64,000 nt of DNA, taken from the NCBI RefSeq assembly GCF_036898095.1, contig NC_090745.1:81266886-81330885 (forward strand), read 5' to 3'. Positions 32,791 through 43,361 of this stretch are shown here, piece after piece. Position numbers and translations under genes: made by a program. How positions within the stretch are numbered: the first letter of the stretch is position 1; the number at the start of each line of letters is the position of its first letter. The stretch comes from Palaemon carinicauda (Eukaryota; Arthropoda; Malacostraca; Decapoda; Palaemonidae). Under the pieces are notes generated by a model, which did not search any database, was not told the origin of the DNA, and saw only the letters and a program-made list of their open reading frames with translations.

Positions 32791-33956
32791 TCGGAAGTTC
32801 CGTTAGGAGTTGCAGAAGGTCTGGAAACCATTCCGCGTGATACCATAGCAGAGCCCTAAGGGTCATCGAGATATTGACTGATATTCTGGTCTTGTTGAGT
32901 ACCCTCCTCATCAGACAGAATATGAGGAAAGGCGTTTATGTCGATGTTGTCCCACCCTTGTTGGAAGGCATCTTGCCAGAGTGCCTTGGGATCGGGACTG
33001 GGGAGCAGTACAGCGGGAGCTTGAAGTTCAGCGCTGTAGCAAACAGATCCACAGTCAGGGAACCCCACAAAGTCAGGACTATGTTGGCTACTAGATGATC
33101 CAAAGACCACTCGGTACTCACAATCTGAGATGCTCTGCTCAGACTGTCGGCGAGCACATTCCTCTTGCCTGGAATGAAGCGAGCCGAAAGTGGAATCGAG
33201 TGGGCTTCGGTCCATCTCAGTATCTCTACTGCGAGATGGGACAGCTGCTTTGAAAAGGTACTTCCCTGCTTGTTGATGTAAGCCACTACTGTGGTGTTGT
33301 CGCTCATCACCACCACAGAGTGACCCGCCAGGTAATGTTGGAACTGTTGAAGGGCCAGGAATACGGCCTTCATTTCTAGCAGATTTATATGGAGGCACTT
33401 TTCTGATTCTGACCACAGGCCTGAGGTCCTGTGGTGCAGAACGTGAGCCCCCCACCCTTTCTTTGAGGCGTCCGAAAACAGCATTAAATCCGGGGAAGGG
33501 ACGAGAAGATCCACTCCCCTTTGTAGGTTCTCGTCTGTCACCCACCACTGAAGGTCCGTCCGTTCCGCAGGACCCATAGGGATCATGACATCCGGAGAAT
33601 TGTGACCTTGATTCCACCGGGACTTGAGTCACCATTGGAGAGATCTCATTCTGAGGCGACCGTTAGGAACTAGACGGGCCAAGGATGAGAGGTGAACGAG
33701 GAGACATAACCATGATTGGGCTGGGAGCTCTTCTCGTCTGAGGAAAGGACTCGAGACCCTCCTCAACCTTGCTATCCTGTCGTCTGATGGGAAGGCTTTG
33801 TAGAGATTGGTGTCTATGATCATGCTTAGATATACCAGTCTTTGAGTAGGAAGCAGAGAAGACTTCTCGAGATTTACCATGATCCCCAGATCTTGGCAAA
33901 GTCCCACAAGTTTGTCTCGGTGTCGAAGAAGGGCTGACTCCGAGTCTGCTAGGATC
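32790..33956 (-). pseudogene. RT C-terminal part, RNase H and methyltransferase-like segment of A4
   Basis: Left of the E insertion the RT resumes after YLDD as LADSESALLRHRDKLVGLCQ, with thumb residues up to about 33780. RNase H follows at 33500-33110: LFSDASKKGWGAHVL, LLEMKAVFLALQQFQ, VVMSDNTTVVAYINKQG, KRNVLADSLSRASQ (Asp, Glu, Asp, Asp all present). The methyltransferase-like part comes next in shifted frames (TVDLFATALNFKLPLYCSPV). It ends at the recombinase start near 32790. Confidence 0.75.
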
Positions 33957-34155
33957 TGACAGTTTACTTGTGAACCTAAGTTCTGGAAAGAAGAGGCGAG
34001 GCCTTTCAGACCCACTGGTTTTGCTATGACACACCCCTGGCTCCTCCCCCAGACAGCCATAAGTGGGCACAAACCACGCCCATCGGGGCGAAGCAACCAG
34101 AGACATGTGAGTTGACAGGAACCAAACCGCCATATTTGAAGTTGCAAGTTGCTAT
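33957..34155. repeat. Left inverted terminal repeat of E
   Basis: From aggcctttcagacccactgg to accaaaccgccatatttgaa this is the inverted copy of 42555-42705. The outermost 30 bp differ from the right end, as in other DIRS elements. Confidence 0.88.
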
Positions 34156-34548
34156 GAAGTATATCTGTACTTACCATTCCATTTTCCTGTGGTGAGATTT
34201 ATTTGAGATTGCAAATTACTACAAGTAGTAACTCAAAGTTCCAATTTGTGAATTTTAACATTTTCCATTCCTCTTTATATTCTAAGATAATATAATGTGA
34301 CAGTAGTTCACCTCCCCTTTCCAAGATATTCCAATCTTGTTACCTAAAAGTTGCCTTTCCTCTAAGTGCAAGGATAAGAGTCTAAGTATATCTTAAAGAA
34401 ATTTATGAACAATTGAAAAATGTTATGGTTGGCCTTCAGAAACATGTAAGCTGTTGACGTTGTATGTAATTACTTTACAAATCCTTTATTTCCTCCAGAA
34501 TGTTCTCCTCAGTTACAGGGGAAGGGTCGGAGGGTGAACTAGACCCTG

Positions 34549-34652
34549 GGCCTGAAAGGCCTCGCCTCTTCTCTCCAGAACTTAGGTTCACAAGTAAACT
34601 GTCAGTTCTAGAGAGAGAGAGGCTTCAGCCTTTCAGACCCACTGGTTTTGCT
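34549..34652. repeat. ICR of element E
   Basis: ccagaacttaggttcacaag, taaactgtca, then gttctagagagagagaggct: the first part is the reverse complement of 33957-33987 and the second the reverse complement of the right end up to 42719. They meet between 34604 and 34605 with no extra base. Confidence 0.93.
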
Positions 34653-34663
34653 CACCCGATACT

Positions 34664-35817
34664 TCAAGGGGCATGAAGATGAAGTCCTGCAATGACTGCA
34701 TCAAAAGCTCCCTGTAGACCGAGGAGAGCATAAAATGACCCAAATACAGAGTTTCTTTTCAAATTCATTCTAGTCATTATCTCTAGCAGCGTAACTCCAT
34801 TATACATCATCCTTGAAGCTGCTTGACCTCTGATAGAGTGGAAATTGGTGGAGTGTTTCCTGGCATTGGGATCAGCTCTGAAAATACAGTCCCTGAATAG
34901 CTGCCTCATCTTTGGAAGGGACATGATCTTGAAGTTTTCATCCAGCCAAATATGGTCTTTCCTATCTATGTTTCTTTCTGCACAGATTTTATTTGTGTAC
35001 TCCAGATAAAAGTTTAATTGTCTAACTGGACAAATTTTTGGCTTGGTTGGGTGACACCTAAAGCTGAATTCAATAGGAGTGTAATTGTTTCTCTGATTCT
35101 TGGCCATGAAGGAAGGGTGGTTCCTTAACACAATGGTTTCTGGTGTGAAAGTGCTCCTAGAGATACATAGATGATTAAATTGGTTAGTTCTCAATGGGCA
35201 AGCCAAAGCTACAAGGAATAAGGTCTTCTGAATCATGAGCAGCATAGAATCATCTCTTGTAGTGTTGAGGAAGGAAACCACTTTATCAAGATCCCAGCCT
35301 GGAAATTGATGAGAATTGCTGGGTCTTCTTCTATTTACTCCATCAAGCATAGCTTTAATGTACTGTACTTGTCTTCTGCTAGACAATAATTGGGAAAGTA
35401 TCCCTTCAAAACTGGGCCAAGAGCAGCTCGGTATCCTTTTAGTGTGATGTATGCTAGGCCCTTGTCTATTAATTCGTTAAAATAGAGTAGCACTGATAAA
35501 AGAGGGAACTTGTTGTTACCTCCATATTTATTGTGTATGAACTCTTTAAAGCTACTAGAGAGATTTTGGTACTTGGCCATGGAGCTGTCTCGTAAATTGG
35601 AAGTAATTTTGTTGCATATCTCTGGAGGAAATATGGAAGGTAGTTGATCTTTTATATTCTGAAGGCGATCAAATTTAAGTGGTGTTGCGCTAAGGGTAAG
35701 GTACAGTCCATATGAAGTATCTGGCAGCCTTCTGCTTTGACTTTGTACTTCCGGTATTCCTTGGAGACTGTCTTGACAAGGGGAATCCATGGTTCCGTTT
35801 CCTGGGAAACAGTGCAA
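34664..35817 (-). pseudogene. Tyrosine recombinase of E, one frameshift
   Basis: The N-terminal part (35817-35335) carries a core-binding domain: AKYQNLSSSFKEFIHNKYG, YITLKGYRAALGPVLKGYF. The catalytic part (35386-34664) carries LVALACPLRTNQFNHL (first Arg), NFHSIRGQAASRM (His-x-x-Arg) and NSVFGSFYALLG (probable nucleophile Tyr). They are in different frames; a single-base indel near 35385 (around attattgtctagcag) would explain it. The N-terminal ORF overlaps the end of the RT ORF by 166 bp. It integrates the element's circular DNA. Confidence 0.8.
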
Positions 35818-38027
35818 AAGAGCATATTGTTATTACATTCATTATATATCTTAAAAGCAACTTTATGCAGTAAGAAGCCTGGGGGAAAAGCATAAAGAGG
35901 AGAAGAACCTTCCCAGCTAATGTGAAGAGCATTATTACTGATTGCTTTTGTGTTGGGTACGGGAGAACAAATTCTTTTACATTTAGAATTAAAGCCATTG
36001 GTGAAAAGGTCTATTTCAGGAGAGAAATTCATATCTGCGCAAATTAAATTGAATAGATTGTCGTCAAGAGTGGCTTCTGGATGTATGGAACCAAAGTCTC
36101 TCGATAGGGAATCAGCCATCACATTGCTTTTTCCTTTAATCCATTTAGTTTGAATGTCTCTGTTGTATTTTCCTTTGATGTTTAGTAACACTTTGATGGC
36201 CTCCTGGGCCGATTTGTTCCTAATGTTACCATGTTTTTTGACCCAGCAGTTTGTTACTTGTGAATCTATGTGAATTAGTACTACTTTGTTTCTTAGTTTG
36301 TCTCTGAAGTGTTTTATACAGTAAATGCATGCAAGTAATTCTCTAATGTTAATGTGCAGAGTATTCTCATTTTGTAGCCATGTATTACTAGTTGAGAGTA
36401 TGTCATGTTCTCCTACTAATGCTCCACCCCAGCCAAAGTTGGATGCATCTGTGAATAGTTCTAGATCTACTTGATTATTAGGAATGTTTATATCACTATA
36501 CATGTTAGTCTGTTTCCATTCTCCTAGAAAGGATTTGAAAGAAGCAGGAATGATTCTATATCCTTTAGCAAAATATCTATGAAATCTGTGAAGGAATTTA
36601 AGATAGTATCTACCATAAAAGGTGTAGTAGGAACAGAAGTTAAGTGATCCTATCAATCTTTGATATAATTTGAGGTCAGATCTGTTCAAGTTGGATACTG
36701 TATTGGCAAGTCTGATACATTTATCAATGTTTTTCTGCATTGGTCTCATTGTTTTGTTCTCCAAGTTATAATGAACTCCCAGGAACTCTATCTTTTGCAC
36801 TGGATGAATGACAGACTTTTTAATAGATATTCGCCAGCCCAGCTCTGTGAGCACTTCAATGACTATTTGGGTGTGAGCCTCGCATTTGTCAAAGTAATCT
36901 GCCAATGTGAGTATATCATCTAAGTAGTTAAAGATGAGAATATTATATTCCTTCCTAATGTATTTAACTACTGTGTACATTAGTTTGGAAAAGATGTAGG
37001 GAGCTGTCTTTAACCCGAAGGGAACAACCGTCCATTTGAATTTGCGCTTTCCTAATTTGAACGTTAAGAATCTTTGAGCAATTGAATGAAGGGGGACGTG
37101 CCAATAAGCATCCTTTAAATCAAGTCTACATGCCCAGTTATTTAAATGCAAATAAGGGAATATAGTTTTAGGTTTCAGCATAGAGAAAGAAGGTTTTTTG
37201 ATCATAGTATTAAGGCATTTCATATCGAAGATTAGGCGAATGCTCCCATCGGGTTTAAGCTTGTAAAATATGTGGTTAGAGTAGTAGAAAGAATTTCTGT
37301 TAATTTGTTCTATTACCCCTAGGTCTAGTAATCTGTTACATTCTCTCTCTAGTATTATTCTCTTGCTAGAAGGATAATATCTATCAACCCCTAATCTTTT
37401 CAAAGTCTTTTGAGCCTTATTTTTATTGATAAATGGGAGTCTCACACCCTTACTGATCAAAATGCATGCAAAAGAAGAATTTGGGAGTTTTTGCCAATTT
37501 TTTAATTTATTTGTCAATGACCTACCTATCCCACTTACTGGAGGGGCGTGAGAGGTTTCCTTGGAGCTAGAGGCTTCTGTAGGGAAATTTAACTCTTCCA
37601 ATATCATTGAATTGTTAGTGGGTACATTTGCCAAATTTTTATCTTTACTGTGTAGCTCCAGGTTATTTTCCTCTTGGTCCGAGCAGGGCTCGATGGTATT
37701 AAGAATTAAAGAATAATTAGTTTTGTTTCTTATCTTTGACGTCTGAATTAATTGCTGTCTGTCCCCCTGTACTCCTTCCCCCTCTCTTGATACCTCGCCT
37801 GTAGGGATTGAACCTATTCCTGAACTCAAAGCTTCCCCTGAAACCTCTGTAAAAGTTGAATTTCCCTCTGGGGTAGCCCTGATGCTTGCCAAAGTTGAAC
37901 CTTCCACCTCTAGAGAAAATGTCCCCTCCTCTAGGAAGGGGACCGCCTCGAAAGCACGAAGCAATAGCTTTCCTTTGATCATCTGATAAGACCCATATAT
38001 CATTAGTTTCAGCTTTAATAATAGCAT
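35652..38027 (-). CDS. RT-RNase H-methyltransferase-like polyprotein of E
   Basis: One open frame of 791 codons, overlapping the end of gag by about 310 bp in another frame, as is common in DIRS elements; the real start is unknown. RT covers about residues 225-480: LKPDGSIRLIFDMKCLN, CRLDLKDAYWHVPLH (motif A), VPFGLKTAPYIFSKL (motif B), FNYLDDILTLADYF (motif C, about 368-371). RNase H covers about 520-650: LFTDASNFGWGG, NIRELLACIYCIKHF, IHIDSQVTNCW, SNVMADSLSRDFG, all four acidic residues present. A methyltransferase-like segment is at 670-750 (LYAFPPGFLLHKVAF). No internal stop, so potentially functional. Confidence 0.88.
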   Translation of the reverse strand: MLLLKLKLMIYGSYQMIKGKLLLRAFEAVPFLEEGTFSLEVEGSTLASIRATPEGNSTFTEVSGEALSSGIGSIPTGEVSREGEGVQGDRQQLIQTSKIRNKTNYSLILNTIEPCSDQEENNLELHSKDKNLANVPTNNSMILEELNFPTEASSSKETSHAPPVSGIGRSLTNKLKNWQKLPNSSFACILISKGVRLPFINKNKAQKTLKRLGVDRYYPSSKRIILERECNRLLDLGVIEQINRNSFYYSNHIFYKLKPDGSIRLIFDMKCLNTMIKKPSFSMLKPKTIFPYLHLNNWACRLDLKDAYWHVPLHSIAQRFLTFKLGKRKFKWTVVPFGLKTAPYIFSKLMYTVVKYIRKEYNILIFNYLDDILTLADYFDKCEAHTQIVIEVLTELGWRISIKKSVIHPVQKIEFLGVHYNLENKTMRPMQKNIDKCIRLANTVSNLNRSDLKLYQRLIGSLNFCSYYTFYGRYYLKFLHRFHRYFAKGYRIIPASFKSFLGEWKQTNMYSDINIPNNQVDLELFTDASNFGWGGALVGEHDILSTSNTWLQNENTLHINIRELLACIYCIKHFRDKLRNKVVLIHIDSQVTNCWVKKHGNIRNKSAQEAIKVLLNIKGKYNRDIQTKWIKGKSNVMADSLSRDFGSIHPEATLDDNLFNLICADMNFSPEIDLFTNGFNSKCKRICSPVPNTKAISNNALHISWEGSSPLYAFPPGFLLHKVAFKIYNECNNNMLFCTVSQETEPWIPLVKTVSKEYRKYKVKAEGCQILHMDCTLPLAQHHLNLIAFRI

Positions 38028-41000
38028 CTCTGGTATCTAAATTGAGGTTCCTGGGTAAAGTTCTACTTCTGAATGAGCGGATTAAACTTTTAATTAGATC
38101 AATGTGTTTCCTGAAAGGCCCAATTATCACTTTAGTAATGAAATCAATATCGTTGATCTTAGAGGGGTAAGCTAATTGCGCCAGAGCTGCATGCCCTTGA
38201 AAAGAAGATATAGCCATTTTAATGTTTTCAATATCAAAGTGAAATTTCTTCTTGAAATCTTCATTGAACAACCTGTCACTTGGCCAAAAGTTCAACTTTG
38301 GCAAATTTATCAATTTGAAAAGGTCTGCAAGTTCTTTATTATGATTACAAACAAAGAATTGATCATGAGAGTTCTTGTCTCCTTCACTTAATGTTAATGC
38401 AATTAGGGAGTCATTTAATTGTATTTTCCCATCTCTATGAATGGAGGGCGCAGCATTGAAATTGTTAAAAATATAAGTAGGAATAGGTTTGTTAAAGGTA
38501 AGTGGGTTAAATTCTTCATAGTCACTACTATCTTCATTATAAGTTGTAAATAATTCTTCGTTTGCATTCTCAGATAAATCTGCTTTATGGCGAGGGCGCT
38601 TAGGAGGAGGAGTATTGTCATTCCTTTTTGCAGTCGAACCACTTCTGCAATAGGAGTGAAAACCTAGACTCAAATTTGATAATAAAAGTTTAACTGATGT
38701 CTATAATATGGCTCATGAATTTACAAATCAGGTTGGACAGCAGCAGACCTAGAAGGCTGAAGCCAGGCAATTGGGTTCTAGGCTCAAATGGCCTTCATCG
38801 GTTAATTCAGGTCAATCGGCATCCTCTCACTAATATCCCATGCTTAAATCTATATAGCCTCTACAGTAATAATCTTATATTATTTATATAGCCGACCTGT
38901 CAGAAATTCTCAAGACGCAGTTCCTCATGGTAAGGGGTAAACTATTATATCGAAAGGAAACGAGTGTGATATAAAATTCTACCCATTAGCTGAGGTAGGC
39001 GCAATTATACCGCCTTTGACAGGAACACCTCCAGTTAAATGTTGACGATAGGATCTCGGTGGGATAGGCGAAAGCAGCGGCTAATAGGTAGCCTAGATTG
39101 ACGTAGTATGTTAAACTCAAAGTTAACAAAAGTTAGGCCAGTTAGGCTACTAAGCTCTTTGGAACGAAAGGCAAACCTAGTTAACACCTCACCTTACTAC
39201 ATAAATTACCTTTGGCATATAAGTATCTAGCCCTAATAATGTTTAGGCTCACTTTACACATAGTTTAGGATTACAGTGGAACCTCTACATCCGAACGTAT
39301 CTACATTTGAATTTTCCAACATCCGAAGTAAAATTCGAGCAAATTTTTTACTCTACACACGAAGTAAACAATTTTCGTCGTACGGTTGTATCCGAATTTT
39401 TCGACACGCGAAGTACAATTCGAACACGTTCCGACTCTACACCTGAATGTTTTTTTCGACACCCGAAGCAAACTATACTCGTACGCGTAGTCGGTGCTCA
39501 TAGCGCCTGAAATGTTTTTTATTTCCGCCGATAGAAGGCAGCACATCGACCTCGGAGGGACACTCAATTAGCGGGTCTTGGGTCAGTCCTCTGTTCTCGT
39601 CGGCTTCTTGCGGTTGTGCTCTGTACGTTCTGCTATTAACTCTGTTTTAATCGTGATTTTTTACGTGCATCCTTTAACGGTAATTTACGTAAAGTATGGG
39701 TCCTAAAAGGCTTAGTTTTGCCAGTGGTAGTGGTAGTGGTGAGAAAAGGAAGAAGGAAATGCTTTCTTTAGAAATTAAGCAGGAAATTATTGAAAAACAT
39801 GAGCGTGGCGTCCGCGTGAGTGAACTTGCTAAACAGTATGGCCCTAATATGTCGACGATCTCGACAATCCTTAAACAGAAGGAAGCTATTAAAGCAGTGA
39901 AACCTTCTAAGGGGATCAACAAATTTCCAAACGCCGTACCCCTATCATAGAAGAGATGGAACGACTTATACTAGTGTGGATTAAGGATAGAGAGATCGTT
40001 AGCGACACCATCACCGAGACCGTTATCTGCGAGAAGGCGCACGCCATCTTTACGGACTTGAAGGAGGAGAGCTCTGGGGGTGATGCTGGGGAGAGTTCAA
40101 CCGAGCCTTCCTCAGATGATTTCAAGGCATCTCTTGGCTGGTTCGAAAAATTTAAGAAACGGTCCGGGATTCATTCAGTTGTTCGCCACGGAGAGGCTGC
40201 TAGTGCGGACACAAAGGCTGCAGCTGACTTTGTCAAGAACTTCGAAAAGATTGTGCAGGAAGAAGGCTACGTAGAGCAGCAGGTGTTTAATTGTGATGAA
40301 ACCGGGCTGTTTTGGAAGAAGATGCCGAGTCGAACCTACATCACTGCCGAAGAGAAGAAATTGCCTGGGCATAAGCCAATGAAGGATCGGTTGACTCTTG
40401 CCCTATGTGCCAACGCTAGCGGGGACTTTAAAGTCAAGCCCTTACTGGTTTACCATTCAGAGAACCCTAGGGCCTTTAAAGCACACAACGTCAATAAGGA
40501 TCAGCTTCATGTTTTCTGGCGATCCAACTCGAAGGCCTTGGTCACTAGGCAATTCTTTGTGCAATGGGTTAACCAAGTTTTCGGCCCTTCTGTGAAGAAG
40601 TATCTTCATGAACAGAAATTGCCTTTAAAGTGCCTGCTATGCCTTGACAATGCACACGCTCACCCCCCCCCCCCCCCCGGACTTGAAGATGATATCTTCG
40701 ATGAATTCAAGTTCATAAAGGTGCTGTATCTTCCACCGAATACCACCTCTATCCTCCAGCCCATGGACCAGCAAGTCATCTCTAATTTTAAGAAGCTGTA
40801 CACCAAGCACTTATTTAAGCAGTGCTTTAATGTCACTCAAAGCACCAACTTAACTTTACATGAATTTTGGAGGGGCCACTTCAACATCGTGCACTGCTTG
40901 AAGATCATAGATCAGGCTTGGGTGGGATTAACTCGACGGACCCTCAATTTTGCCAGGAAGAAGCTGTGGCCTGATGCAGTTTCTTCCCGAGATTTTGAAG

Positions 41001-42458
41001 GTTTTGACCCCGAACCTGATCCCGTGGTCGGTGCAGCGGAAGCCGTAGAGGAAATCGTCTCCCTTGGCAAGTCCATGGGTCTGGAGGTCAACGCAGATGA
41101 CGTTACGGAACTCGTCGCCGAACATCACGACGAACTTACCACGGATGAGCTCAAGGAACTCCATGCTATGTCGGAGCACATGAGTGATGACGAGGAAGGG
41201 AGCGAGGAGGTAGAACATGTGTTAGGTTCGGCGCAAATAAAAGAGGTGTTAGGAAAATATCAAGACGTGGTCGACTTCATCGACAAATACCATCCAAAGA
41301 AATTGCAGGTTTGTCGTGTAGTTTCTCAATTCGATGATGTTTGCCTAACTCACTTTCGAAACATTCTGAAAAGCCGTACCAAGCAATTATCTATCGATAA
41401 TTTCTTTAAAAAAACTGCGAAGCGAACTCGTGATGAAGAGGATGTAAGTGATTCGAAGAAAACGGCAAAGAGTGAAGCGGAAGAAAGTGAAACAAAGAAA
41501 ACGGAAAAGAGTGAAGCGAAAGAAATTCAGTCAATTTTAAATGTAGAGAGTGAAAGTGATTAAAATTACGTAACCATCAAAAAGAAACAAAGAAAATGTA
41601 AAAAAAAATATAAAATATAAAAATAAAAAAAAAATAAGCTAAGTTATGTTAAAGTTCACTTAGTGTAAGTTAGAATAGGTTACGGTAGTGTACGTTTATC
41701 GTAGTTAACCTCTCTACCTCCTCGCCGCCCGTCCGTCTCCTCTCTGCGTTGCAAGACTAACAACACCTGCGCTGGAGTTTCTAAGGTAAAGTGACGCTAA
41801 AAACCCGTTACTTATATATCATTTTTTGCTAATTCTTCTTATTTACATGTCTATTCTTCTTATTTACATGTCTATTATCTAATTTAGTGTTCATTATTCT
41901 CATGGGAAAATTGTGTGTAGTAGTTTATTAAGAAGTTATCATAGGTTTTTGGGCTCAACCACGGATTAATCCTATTTCAATGTATTCTTATGGGAAAATT
42001 TGTTTCGACATCCGAACATTTTCTACATCCGAAGTTGGTTCTGGAACGGATTAAATTCGTATGTAGAGGTACCACTGTACAGTATATGCTAATGTACTTC
42101 GGTCTCGAAATTTATCTATTTTCAAACTTTTACGATTATCACTACCGCACGGTCTGTTCCGGCTCATTGTTTACCTTTTACTGCCATGCTTGTGACGTCA
42201 TCAGTCTATATCCGCTGCTATCCAAGAGGTTTTTATATAAAAACAGAATATTAAACCTTACCCTTTTTCCACTAGTTTCATTAATGTTTGATTCTGTAAT
42301 AATAACAATTGAAGAATTTCACTGTTGGAAGGTTCCTGCCTGGTTTCTTCCATTTCGGGACATCTCTTCTTTTTGGGTTGTGCCGGTAGAATATGGTCAT
42401 CATCGCTAGTTTCGCTAAGATTATGCACATCTGCTGATACTACGACTTTTTTGGACAT
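37717..42458 (-). CDS. Gag-like protein of E, two exons
   Basis: Exon 1 (42458-42262) starts MSKKVVVSADVHNLSETSDD and ends KLVEKG at a GTAAGG donor. Exon 2 (38644-37717) follows the acceptor ttcactcctattgcag and continues SGSTAKRNDNTPPPKRPRHK. The joined frame is 1125 nt, an exact multiple of three including the stop. The protein has a Lys/Arg nuclear-signal-like stretch (PPPKRPRHK), an acidic region, a central helix-rich part and a Gly-Arg-rich tail (RGGPLPRGGDIFSRGGRFNF) suited to RNA binding. The intron holds Tigger T2. Splicing is inferred from signals and phase. Confidence 0.75.
39274..42077 (+). mobile_element. Tigger transposon T2, complete with TA duplication
   Basis: The left end cagtggaacctctacatccg and the reverse complement of the right end, cagtggtacctctacatacg, are terminal inverted repeats. 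TA flanks both sides (39272-39273 and 42078-42079). At 2804 bp it holds one transposase gene with a single frameshift. It lies in the intron of element E's gag, opposite in direction to E. Confidence 0.93.
39696..41563 (+). pseudogene. Tigger T2 transposase, one frameshift
   Basis: It starts MGPKRLSFASGSGSGEKRKK and continues with a helix-turn-helix (LEIKQEIIEKHERGVRVSEL, STISTILKQKEAIKA). A one-base loss in the run ccaaacgcc near 39930 shifts the frame before EEMERLILVWIKDREIVSDT. The CENP-B-type domain (GWFEKFKKRSGIHSVVRHGE) and DDE domain follow: FNCDETGLFWKKMPSRTYIT, LCLDNAHAHPP, LPPNTTSILQPMDQQV, RTLNFARKKLWP. A C-run at 40662-40678 adds prolines in frame. The tail has an acidic, Lys-rich end. 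It would cut and paste the element at TA sites; only one indel keeps it from being open. Confidence 0.88.
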
Positions 42459-42540
42459 TTTAATTGGTTGATTAAGTCGTTGTCCCTCGTAACAATACTT
42501 AGGGGAGGGTTGTAGTAATGGAGAGGTGTGACAGGTGTTA

Positions 42541-42719
42541 CCTGTGTCCTGTCAACTTCAAATATGGCGGTTTGGTTCCTGTCAACTCACATGTCTCTGG
42601 TTGCTCCGCCCCGATGGGCGTGGTTTGTGCCCGCTTACGGCTGTCTGTGAGAGGAGCCAGGGGTGTGTCATAGCAAAACCAGTGGGTCTGAAAGGCTGAA
42701 GCCTCTCTCTCTCTAGAAC
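42541..42719. repeat. Right inverted terminal repeat of E
   Basis: Inverted copy of the left repeat from ttcaaatatggcggtttggt to ccagtgggtctgaaaggc; the outermost part, ending in ctctctctctctagaac, is specific to this end. Confidence 0.88.
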
Positions 42720-43345
42720 AATCAGTCGTCCAGATAACGGAGGAGACGGATGCCGATCCTGTGTGCCCACAACGATATTAGGGTGAACACTCTGCTGAAA
42801 ACCTGAGGTGCTGTGGAGAGACCGAAACACAGCACCTTGAACTGGTAGATCTTGTTGTCTAGGCTGAATCTTAAGTACTTCCTTGAAGACGGATGGACTG
42901 GGATCTGGAAGTACGCGTCCTTCAGGTCCAGTGTACACATGAAGTCTTGCGGTCTCACTGCAAGTCTGACCGTGTCTGCGGTCTCCATGCTGAACGGGGT
43001 CTGCTTGACAAACCTGTTCAGAGCTGAGAGGTCGATGACTGGTCTCCAGCCTCCAGACGCCTTCTTTACAAGAAAGAGTCGACTGAAGAAGCCTGGGGAC
43101 CCGTCGACGACCTCTTGGAGAGTGCCCTACTTCAACATGGTCTCGACTCATACCCGAAGGACTTGCTCCCTTGTCGATCCCATGGCAAGGGAGCTCAACG
43201 ACACTGGATTCGCTGTCATGGGAGGTAGAGATGTGAACGGGACGCGATATCCCTGACTGATTACGGAAATCGTCCAGGAATCGGCCCAGAGTTGCTGCCA
43301 CCTGTTTGCGCAACTTTGTAGGCATCCCCCCACTGGTCGACATGC
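42720..43345 (-). pseudogene. RT N-terminal part of A4 (cut by E at YLDD)
   Basis: The stretch 42988-42722 begins METADTVRLAVRPQDFMCTL. It carries LDLKDAYFQIPVHPSSRKY (motif A), VLCFGLSTAPQVFSRVF (motif B) and LLRYLDD (motif C), after which element E begins. The next codon, rebuilt across the E insertion, is TGA where element B has TGG. Upstream, RPVIDLSALNRFVKQTP lies in another frame near 43010-43040. The region to 43345 is linker. Confidence 0.8.
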
Positions 43346-43361
43346 AGGGGGACTGCCAATC

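Larger units (their letters stand above)
33957..42719 (-). mobile_element. DIRS element E, nearly intact, nested in A4 and carrying Tigger T2
   Basis: Outer ends are tgacagtttacttgtg (33957) and ctctctctagaac (42719). Terminal repeats of about 180-200 bp are inverted copies except for their outer parts. The ICR at 34549-34652 joins the complements of both ends exactly. Minus-strand order is spliced gag, RT/RNase H/methyltransferase-like ORF, recombinase. Without T2 the length is about 5.96 kb. The flanks rejoin to ggatc|aatcagtcgtcc, matching ggatcagtcagtcatcc in A5, so no target-site duplication was made. Confidence 0.92.

Noticed and set aside
35950..36153. Plus-strand ORF within element E
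   Set aside because: Antisense shadow of the intact RT-RNase H frame.
42582..43343. ORF starting MSTSGGMPTKLRKQVAAT as an independent gene
   Set aside because: It is a shifted-frame reading of the linker and RT region of A4; the same reading recurs in A2 and A5.
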